Shown piece after piece: positions 33,196-39,818 of a stretch of 64,000 nucleotides of DNA (positions within the stretch are counted from its first letter, which is position 1; every line of letters begins with the position of its first letter). Location: contig CAZJBM010000003.1 in the NCBI GenBank assembly GCA_964544595.1, forward strand, positions 26,776-90,775. The letters run 5' to 3'. The notes under the pieces were generated by a model that saw nothing but the letters and a program-made list of their open reading frames with translations, ran no database searches and had not been told where the DNA came from. A program made the translations under genes and the position numbers. The DNA is from JAGBWK01 sp964544595. Its GTDB lineage: Bacteria; Bacteroidota; Bacteroidia; Bacteroidales; Muribaculaceae.

Positions 33196-33375
33196 GTTGT
33201 AGTTTTCCTTCTCACAAGTTGCAATGATACCTTGCTTACTAATTTATCAAAAAAAGAGGCAGATAATATTTGGGGGCATATCACGGCATATTGCAAGAAA
33301 AATATTTTGAATGATATGATACAATTTCTTGACGCATTATACTGGTATCTTGACAAATATCTCGATAAGAGATAA
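33196..33375 (+). pseudogene. small lipoprotein gene remnant without start codon
   Basis: An open frame of 59 codons reads VVVFLLTSCNDTLLTN and continues to a TAA at 33373. It contains the end of a lipoprotein signal peptide with lipobox (LTSC), but an in-frame stop at 33184-33186 and the lack of ATG, GTG or TTG leave it without a start. It looks like a small lipoprotein gene whose 5' end was lost at the boundary with the upstream gene. Confidence 0.4.
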
Positions 33376-33722
33376 AAAAGCATTTTTGGTTCTTCAAAGG
33401 TCATACCACACTCGGCTTAGTCATGCCCCTTGTGAGAATTCTGTTTCGTCAACTATATGCCAATATTTGATAGGGAATGACGCTGGTTAATCAATTTCAA
33501 TCAATTGATTCAGATTATAAATTGAATTGCGCTACCCGGACGCTAACCATTTTGAATTAGCAGAGTTAAAGAGGTCTGCAAGCATGGCTTGCGGCTCTTT
33601 TTGCGTGAGAGCGGGGATGAGGACCCCCAGGGTTCGTTATTAGTGCCATGTACTGAACATTCCCGAAGAAGCGATTGTTACTTATTAGGAAGATAACAAA
33701 TTCACATTTCTAATGTAATAAT
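33376..33722. other. non-coding gap with one repeat copy
   Basis: Apart from the tRNA-Ser-unit copy at 33571-33640 and a 12-bp palindrome AATCAATTGATT at 33499-33510, I see nothing gene-like in this AT-rich stretch. Confidence 0.5.
33571..33640 (+). repeat. distant partial copy of the tRNA-Ser 3' unit
   Basis: The hairpin (GCAAGC-ATG-GCTTGC with CTCTTTTT), the GCGTGAGAGCGGGGATGAGG block and CAGGGTTCGTTAT match the units at 31668-31894. The copy stops before the palindrome and lacks the CCCTGTCTTTCCGCA part. Confidence 0.85.
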
Positions 33723-34877
33723 ATGGATCAACATTCACCACGTTTGCCTAAGACTGAGCATTCTAAAGAAGAAGCCACTAAAAAAACTATTAAAACGAAA
33801 TCCAATAAAGTCGCAACAAGGATTGTGGCTTTCGTTACTGTTTTATGTATTCTTGCCGCGCTTGCCGTTGTACGCAATGGCTCTCTTTTTGGCAAAGATG
33901 CACAAAGTTATTGTTCATCAGGAACTAACACTTCAGTAACGAAGCAAAAAAATGTCAATCCCATCCGCCATCAAGGCTCTCAGGAAATAATAAACACTAC
34001 TGATTTAGGGAAGGAGATTTCGGGCTATGGGGGTCCTGTGCCTTTGGAGATTTACGTTACAGAGGGCAAGATTGATTCAATAGTCGCTTTGAGCAACTCG
34101 GAAAGCCCGAAATTTTTCGGTCGCCTTGAATCCGCAGGCCTTACACATGCATGGGACGGCAAGACTTTAAAGGAGGCGGAGACTATGGAGGTAGATGCGG
34201 TGACTGGAGCGACTTATTCCTCAAATGCCTATATAGAGAATGTGCGTGTCGGAGTTGCTTACGCCGAAGGTGTTAAAGCCGATAATTCCGGACATCTCTC
34301 TATTGTCACTATCGCCGCTTTAATAGTTATATTGACAGGCGCGATTGTGCCCCTTTTCATCAAAAAACCTGCATACCGTATCATTCAGCAGGTACTCAAT
34401 GTCGCAGTCCTCGGCTTTTGGGCGGGTACTTTCATAGACTATGCGATGATGCTCAAATTCTTTTCCGGAGCACCGCAAATGACTCTCAGTTTCTTAACGA
34501 CACTCCTCCTTCTCATTGTAGGTTTTATTTATCCCCTCTTCAATAAGCCTAATTTCTATTGCACATGGATATGTCCTTTCGGTTCCCTTCAGGAACTTGC
34601 GGGCAAGATATGTAAAAAGAAATGGAAAATGTCGCCCAAACTTGTCAAGGCGCTCGATAATTTCCGTCAAGGGTTATGGGTGTTGCTGTTGACTTTGCTT
34701 TTCATCGGTTGGGGGGTAAGTTGGATAGACTATGAAGTTTTCACAGCTTTCATTGTCGAGTCGGCTTCATGGATAATATTGGCAGTCGGTGGTCTGTTCA
34801 TAGTGCTTTCATTGTTCATCAACCGTCCTTTCTGCCGTTTTGTGTGTCCCACGGGTTCTTTGCTGAAGCAAGTATAA
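33723..34877 (+). CDS. FMN-binding / 4Fe-4S membrane electron-transfer protein (NosR-like)
   Basis: A 384-residue inner-membrane protein. After an N-terminal helix (about 32-50), a periplasmic FMN-binding domain covers about 95-180 and contains DAVTGATYSS. The TGAT motif (161-164) is where ApbE attaches FMN. Five or so helices follow, with two cysteine motifs, CTWICPFGSLQ (about residue 281) and CRFVCPTGSLL near the C-terminus, as in the NosR/NirI Fer4_5 region. It likely carries electrons from the membrane to extracytosolic acceptors. The membrane-anchored nitroreductase gene follows at 51 bp, and apbE is present at 18208. It is AT-rich island cargo. Confidence 0.85.
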   Translation: MDQHSPRLPKTEHSKEEATKKTIKTKSNKVATRIVAFVTVLCILAALAVVRNGSLFGKDAQSYCSSGTNTSVTKQKNVNPIRHQGSQEIINTTDLGKEISGYGGPVPLEIYVTEGKIDSIVALSNSESPKFFGRLESAGLTHAWDGKTLKEAETMEVDAVTGATYSSNAYIENVRVGVAYAEGVKADNSGHLSIVTIAALIVILTGAIVPLFIKKPAYRIIQQVLNVAVLGFWAGTFIDYAMMLKFFSGAPQMTLSFLTTLLLLIVGFIYPLFNKPNFYCTWICPFGSLQELAGKICKKKWKMSPKLVKALDNFRQGLWVLLLTLLFIGWGVSWIDYEVFTAFIVESASWIILAVGGLFIVLSLFINRPFCRFVCPTGSLLKQV

Positions 34878-34928
34878 TCCTTTCGGTTCCAAATTAAGTA
34901 AATTTACTATAAACAAATAAAAACTGAC

Positions 34929-35561
34929 ATGAAAAGTTATCATTGGATAATTGTGCTATTGGCGATTGCACTGGTAGTGGTTTCGGTGCGACTTGCTGCC
35001 GTCTCTTCAACTGAGAAAAATGATGTCAACGTTTCAGAGAGTGTTATTGACTGCATCATGACCCGCGCGAGTGTAAGGAATTACACTGATGAACAGGTTA
35101 GCGACAGCATTGTTAATGAAATCCTACGGGCAGGCATGGCAGCTCCGACGGCTGCCAACCAGCAACCCTGGCATTTTGTGGTTGTCAATGAGCAAAATTT
35201 AAAAGATTCTATCACTGCGGCTTTTGAGTACACCAAGATGGTGGAGCATTGCAGTTTTGCAGTGGTGGTTTGTGGCGATATGGATAACCTCTTCGAGGGG
35301 GATATACCGGACGGCGGATTCTGGGTGGAAGACTGCTCTGCCGCATCTGAGAATATGCTCATTGCTGCCCATGCGCTTGGTGTAGGTGGCGTATGGTGCG
35401 GGATTTATCCTCTTAAAGACCGTGAGCAGCGTCTGCGCGAGATTCTTAACCTGCCCTCCAATCTGACACCTCTCAACGTGATGGCATTCGGATATCCGGC
35501 TCAACCAGTCGCGCCAAAAGACAAGTGGGCTCCGGCAAAAATTCACTATAATGCCTACTGA
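34929..35561 (+). CDS. membrane-anchored nitroreductase-family flavoprotein
   Basis: A 210-residue protein. An N-terminal hydrophobic anchor (WIIVLLAIALVVVSVRLA, about residues 6-23) places the enzyme outside the cytoplasmic membrane. The nitroreductase domain follows, with IMTRASVRNYTDEQV, MAAPTAANQQPWHFVVV and an ALGVGGVWCGIYP FMN-site segment. It lies 51 bp after the FMN-binding/4Fe-4S protein and may be its electron acceptor partner. An extracytosolic nitroreductase is unusual, since most are cytosolic. A terminator stem lies at 35738-35779. Confidence 0.85.
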   Translation: MKSYHWIIVLLAIALVVVSVRLAAVSSTEKNDVNVSESVIDCIMTRASVRNYTDEQVSDSIVNEILRAGMAAPTAANQQPWHFVVVNEQNLKDSITAAFEYTKMVEHCSFAVVVCGDMDNLFEGDIPDGGFWVEDCSAASENMLIAAHALGVGGVWCGIYPLKDREQRLREILNLPSNLTPLNVMAFGYPAQPVAPKDKWAPAKIHYNAY

Positions 35562-35737
35562 AATATGGGGCATAAGATGCGCCGTTTCAAACAGCAGCTC
35601 TAAATAGAGGAAACCGAAAGAATCCTTTCAGAGGGTAACAATTGAAAAGGATTATATAGTGCCTGAAGATTTCTCCATTTTTCCCGAAGCGTGATAGTGA
35701 CAGGGAAGCAGGCGATAGAACTTGTTCGACAAAAAGG

Positions 35738-35785
35738 GAATGATTAGATTAACCTTGAATGGTTTTTCTAATCATTCCTTTTTCT
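35738..35785 (+). terminator. intrinsic terminator of the nitroreductase unit
   Basis: A perfect 12-bp stem, GGAATGATTAGA with TCTAATCATTCC (inner AACC/GGTT also pairs), is followed by TTTTTC. Confidence 0.8.
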
Positions 35786-35810
35786 TAATTTTAAAAGCAT
35801 TGCGGATAAT

Positions 35811-35868
35811 GAGGCTGTCTAACTTTAGGGGTCACTTCACAATCAGTGTTAGGCAGCCTCTTTTTTTG
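35811..35868 (+). terminator. hairpin with poly-T; possible IS-end remnant
   Basis: GAGGCTGTCTAAC and GTTAGGCAGCCTC pair over 13 bp with one wobble and a 22-nt loop, followed by seven T. The GAGGCTGTCT start also resembles terminal repeats of some transposons, so it may be the relic of an element. Confidence 0.6.
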
Positions 35869-36004
35869 TAGGGAATAAGGCCCATGGTGGATTTTCAATC
35901 GTCGTAAATGGGGGGAACGTTTTGCTGAAAGTGCTCTCCGATGTAGAGATGAAGGATATTTTGACGATTGATACTAATAAGAATGCCGTAGGGGCTGTGA
36001 AGGG

Positions 36005-36562
36005 TTATTTGGCTATTATGTAGTGCTTATCGCGGATTAATTCATCGATGTAATCCGACTTTTCTTCCTTTGTCATATTGGCCATCTTCTCTACGTCTTC
36101 GGGGTAATAGGTTATCCTGACCGAGGGGTAAGGCTCATACTGCACTTCGCTCGCGTATCTGCGGGCGGTATTGATTATGTGGAAAAAACTTTCGGGGAGG
36201 ACCACGTTGGGTAAATCATAGGCCGCCATAAAATACGGGGCGATTTGCTGATCGGTGTAGCCAGCGATGCCGCAACCCACGCGCGTAACGTAAAACTTCA
36301 GATTAGGCAGAAGGGCCGCGACTCGTATGAACTGATAGATGTAAGGTTTTATAGCCTCTAAGTTTCCTTGCATCGTCGGAATAGCGTATGACTGGCCTTG
36401 CAGACCTACTCCAACGCCCATAATCGCGCCGAATTTGTCGACGGCAGTGCGGGCCGCTCCACCCCGGTGGAGCCCCATAAGGTTGCTTCCGAAAACGAAT
36501 ATTTCATTGGGCTTGAGCTATTGGATATAGTCGGGGGTGAATTCAGGCAAATGAGTTGTCAT
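36005..36562 (-). pseudogene. FGSN...GLQGQSYAIPT family protein, split by an amber codon
   Basis: From ATG 36562 the frame reads 14 codons (MTTHLPEFTPDYIQ) to a TAG at 36520-36518. It then continues in the same frame as LKPNEIFVFGSN, LMGLHRGGAART and FGAIMGVGVGLQGQSYAIPT to the stop at 36005, about 185 codons in all. The conserved N-terminus lies before and across the stop codon, so the gene is interrupted rather than simply started later. Re-initiation at ATG 36478 would give 157 residues lacking the FGSN motif. Function is unknown; the fold may be macro-domain-like, which is a guess. Its 5' end abuts an inverted repeat. Confidence 0.75.
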
Positions 36563-36584
36563 AATGAATAAGGTTTGGGTTTTA

Positions 36585-36746
36585 AGTAAGTATCGAAAAT
36601 TAGTTTATACCAATCTTCAGCTTGCTATTGCGATCTTTTATTTTGCTCATCGGTCATTATGGAACCCCATAACTCCCTCTTCGCAAAATCAAATCTCACT
36701 AAGATCAATCTCGAATCTTAATATAAACTAATTTACGATACTTACT
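36585..36746. repeat. 162-bp segment bounded by 25-bp inverted repeats (candidate invertible element or MITE)
   Basis: The left arm 36585-36609 and right arm 36722-36746 are reverse complements with one mismatch. They start AGTAAGTATCG at the outer ends and end TTAGTTTATA inside. Between them are 112 bp with a central hairpin, TTATGG-AACC-CCATAA (36657-36672). No target duplication is evident. The segment lies between the amber-split gene (minus strand) and the tyrosine recombinase (plus strand). No clean consensus promoter was found inside in either direction. Confidence 0.85.
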
Positions 36747-36856
36747 CATCGCAAAAATAATCATTTACTATGAGCTATAAAAGAAAAAAACATGGAGATT
36801 GCATAATTCAGCCGAATTATTAATACTAATATACTGATTTTTGATACTAACTAACG

Positions 36857-37789
36857 ATGAAGAGTAATTTTAATGGTGGGCGTCAGTTCCGTTACGGGGG
36901 CGTGACGCTGGCGGCGTTCATGCGCCGCGAGATAGAGGGCAAGTTGAGCCGCAATCATCGGGGAACGGCCCGCAATTACGCGACGGCGCTGAAGAGTTTC
37001 ACGAGTTTCTGCGGCGGGGAAGAGGTGTCCGCGAAGCGGCTTACGCCTAATCTGATTGAGGAATACGCGGCGTGGCTCGCGGCGAAGGGGGTGTGCAACA
37101 ATACGCTGTCGTTCTACATGAGGGCGCTAAGAGCTGTATACCGAAGGATGGTAGGGGAGGGGCTTACGATTGACCGCCGCCCTTTCGCGAATGTCTATAC
37201 CGGGGTCGACAAGACGCGCAAACGCGCTATCAGCGAGGCGGAGATGATGAAAATAAAGAATCTTAATCTCGACGGCCGGTCAACGATGGCGTTTGTCAGG
37301 GATATGTTTATGCTGAGTTTCTATATGATGGGCATTTCGTTTGTCGACATGGCATATCTGCGGAAGAGCGACTTGGCGGGAGGACACATCGTGTACCACC
37401 GATGCAAGACGGGCCAACGCATAGCGATAGGCATAGTAGACAAGATACAGCGCATCATCGACCGCTATCCCGCGCCTGAAGGGTCGCCGTATCTGCTGCC
37501 TATTATCACGGAGCCTGCCGCCGATCATCGCCGGCAATATCAAAACAAGCTGCAGCAAGCCAATAAATATCTCAAGTTAATAGCGCGCCAAGCGGGCATC
37601 GCCGCAAATATCTCCACATATACGAGCCGCCACACATGGGCCTCGATAGCGAAGATGAAAAACGTGAACATCGGCACGATATGCGACGCCCTCGGCCACC
37701 AAAGCGAGGCCACAACCAGAATATATCTCGCCACTCTCGACAACGGATATATCGACCGGGCCAACGAATTAATTATCAAAAACCTTTGA
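36857..37789 (+). CDS. tyrosine recombinase (Bacteroidales Tsr/integrase type)
   Basis: A 310-residue site-specific recombinase. The N-terminal SAM-like core-binding domain spans about 17-110. The catalytic domain has Lys184 (CKTGQR), Arg258-His259 (SRHTWAS), His281 in DALGHQS and the nucleophile Tyr290 (TTRIYLATLD). The first catalytic arginine, often seen just before GM(S/A)FVD in this group, is Met here (YMMGISFVDMAYL), so either another Arg serves or activity is altered. Its size and build fit the invertases that flip DNA segments in gut Bacteroidales as well as element integrases. The 25-bp inverted repeats lie 111 bp upstream. Confidence 0.88.
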   Translation: MKSNFNGGRQFRYGGVTLAAFMRREIEGKLSRNHRGTARNYATALKSFTSFCGGEEVSAKRLTPNLIEEYAAWLAAKGVCNNTLSFYMRALRAVYRRMVGEGLTIDRRPFANVYTGVDKTRKRAISEAEMMKIKNLNLDGRSTMAFVRDMFMLSFYMMGISFVDMAYLRKSDLAGGHIVYHRCKTGQRIAIGIVDKIQRIIDRYPAPEGSPYLLPIITEPAADHRRQYQNKLQQANKYLKLIARQAGIAANISTYTSRHTWASIAKMKNVNIGTICDALGHQSEATTRIYLATLDNGYIDRANELIIKNL

Positions 37790-37819
37790 AGGGTTTATCG
37801 AGGTTAAGGATAGTTTTCG

Positions 37820-37827
37820 TAAATTTG
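37820..37827 (+). promoter_or_regulatory. candidate -7 element for the DUF262 operon
   Basis: TAAATTTG lies 55 bp before ATG 37883. The nearest -33-like sequence is TTTA with a 22-bp spacer, so the match is partial. Confidence 0.45.
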
Positions 37828-37882
37828 CGGTAACGACCGCAGCGTGCGGTCAAACCTTTTCAGAATCTATGTCAATAAAATC

Positions 37883-39814
37883 ATGAGCGATAATAACTCA
37901 ACGAAATATAGTCCCGGCTTCAGGCCGAAACCGATAGCCGAATTTCTCGACGCGAAACATCACTTCGAGATACCGTCGTATCAGCGCGGCTACCGTTGGG
38001 AGGATAAGCAGGTGCTCGACCTGCTCGAAGATATAAAGAGCTTCGCGAAGATGTCGGCCAAATCGGACGAGGACGACAGCTACTACCTGCAGCCCTTAGT
38101 CGTGAAGGAGTCGAAAGCCAATCCCGGGCGATGGGAGGTGCTCGACGGACAGCAGCGACTGACAACCCTCAGGCTGATATTGATGAGGATATTCTCAAAA
38201 AGTCTCACCGAGGGGGAGAAGGAGGTGTATACCGACGATATGATTTACGACCTGACGTACACCAACCGCCCCCAACTCGATTTCGACGCCCCGAATCCGT
38301 CGGACAACATCGACAGCTACTATCTGTCGGTGGCGAAATCGGTGATCGACCGATGGTTTAAGGAGCAGATAAGGGATGGGGAGGATGTCGACTCCATGTT
38401 CAAGCAGACGCTGCTGTTCAAGAAAAATCCTAAAAAGGTGAAATTCATTTGGTATGTCGTGACCGACGGCGAAGACCTCGAAAGCATACAGATATTCAAC
38501 CGTCTCAACAAGGGTAAAATCAGCCTGACGAGCTCTGAGCTTATCAAGGCCCTCTTCCTGATGAACGCCAGCAAAGTTAATCCCGGAAACACTACCCGCA
38601 CCGACCAGCTCTCGATGGAATGGAACGAGATGGAGCGCAAGTTTCAGGACAATCCGTTCTGGTATTTCATCAGCAATGACGACGATGACTGCCAGACGCG
38701 CATCGACGCGCTCTTCGACTTCGTGACGGAGAAGCCAAAGGACAACGCCGACAAGGATTATTCCTACCGGCTGTTTCAGAAGCTCTACGACTATTGCCGC
38801 GCCCGCGAGATAGGCGACGACTCGGTGGAGATCGACCCATTCTGGGAGGGGTTGCGCCGTAAGCATAATATCGAAGGGCCGATAACGATGCAATGGGCAT
38901 GGGAATACACGATAGCGACGTTCAACAAGTTGGTCGAATGGTTTGAGAATCCGCTATACTATCACTACGTGGGCTATCTTATCGCCAACGGCTCGACTCC
39001 GAGAGAAGTCTACAACCAGATACAGCGAGCTAAAAGTGACTCGCCGGCCCATGAGTGGACAATCGAAGACACCGAGCTGACGCTCCGCAAGCTCATAATG
39101 GAGTATTTCAAGGAGAACAACACGACGTATCTGAGCACGGCGGCTATCGACGGCCTGGAATACGGATCGAATTTCGTGTTCCGCCTGCTGCTGCTCTTCA
39201 ATGTGGAGTCATCGCGACTGAAAGGGCAGCGATTCGCCTTCGACCAGTTCAAGACCCAGGGGTGGGATATAGAGCATATCGACTCGCAGAACAACGCGTC
39301 GCTGATCGAGCGCGACGACCGATTGCGCTGGTTGAGGAACGTCGCTTTTATACTTGAGTTGGAGTCGAAGGTCAGCGAGAGGGCATCGGCCGCTAAATCG
39401 TTGCTCGGCGAGGTGAATGAGCTCCTTCCTCGCTACGAGCGGGGCGAGCACGGCATCGAGGATACGTATAAGAAAGTAAGCCAGCGGGCGATTGATTATT
39501 TCAAGGCTGAGAACTCGGCCATTGAGAACAAGGATAACATAGGCAATCTTACGTTGCTTGATTACCGCACCAACCGCGAATATCAAGACGCGCCTTTCCC
39601 CTACAAGAGATATTGCGTGATAAGAGAGGATAAGGCGGGGAGACGGTTTATGCCGGCAGGCACGCGCAACGTGTTTCTGAAATATTATACCGACTCCGAC
39701 AGCGAGTCGTCGTTTCTCGACAACACGCGTTGGAGCAAACCCGACCTTAACGGATACGTAAAAGCTATCCACGAAGTGATTGACCCGATATTTGAAACCG
39801 TCGAAAACAGATAG
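37883..39814 (+). CDS. DUF262-DUF1524 (GmrSD-like) protein, gene A
   Basis: A 643-residue protein with the layout of fused GmrSD-type modification-dependent nucleases. The DUF262 domain shows SYQRGYRW (32-39) and LDGQQRLTTL (DGQQR at 88-92), the usual nucleotide-hydrolysis/nuclease motifs. The C-terminal DUF1524 HNH-like region has GWDIEHIDSQN (Glu464-His465) and a later NIGNLTLLDYRTN. The relatives cut DNA carrying modified bases in phage defence; that role here is inferred. ATG 37883 is preferred to a GTG 13 codons upstream. The second DUF262 gene starts 4 bp after the stop, and both proteins begin MSDNN. Confidence 0.85.
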   Translation: MSDNNSTKYSPGFRPKPIAEFLDAKHHFEIPSYQRGYRWEDKQVLDLLEDIKSFAKMSAKSDEDDSYYLQPLVVKESKANPGRWEVLDGQQRLTTLRLILMRIFSKSLTEGEKEVYTDDMIYDLTYTNRPQLDFDAPNPSDNIDSYYLSVAKSVIDRWFKEQIRDGEDVDSMFKQTLLFKKNPKKVKFIWYVVTDGEDLESIQIFNRLNKGKISLTSSELIKALFLMNASKVNPGNTTRTDQLSMEWNEMERKFQDNPFWYFISNDDDDCQTRIDALFDFVTEKPKDNADKDYSYRLFQKLYDYCRAREIGDDSVEIDPFWEGLRRKHNIEGPITMQWAWEYTIATFNKLVEWFENPLYYHYVGYLIANGSTPREVYNQIQRAKSDSPAHEWTIEDTELTLRKLIMEYFKENNTTYLSTAAIDGLEYGSNFVFRLLLLFNVESSRLKGQRFAFDQFKTQGWDIEHIDSQNNASLIERDDRLRWLRNVAFILELESKVSERASAAKSLLGEVNELLPRYERGEHGIEDTYKKVSQRAIDYFKAENSAIENKDNIGNLTLLDYRTNREYQDAPFPYKRYCVIREDKAGRRFMPAGTRNVFLKYYTDSDSESSFLDNTRWSKPDLNGYVKAIHEVIDPIFETVENR

Positions 39815-39818
39815 GCCG

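Larger units (their letters stand above)
35562..36004. other. non-coding gap with two hairpins
   Basis: It contains two hairpins, annotated separately. An open frame without a start codon also runs from about 35868 to a TAG at 36021 (for example VLLKVLSDVEMKDILTIDTN). That frame is unrecognised and may be a gene remnant; it overlaps the end of the opposite-strand gene. Confidence 0.4.

Noticed and set aside
33499..33510. 12-bp palindrome AATCAATTGATT in an AT-rich gap.
   Set aside because: Short and of low complexity; expected by chance in such DNA, with no gene close enough to regulate.
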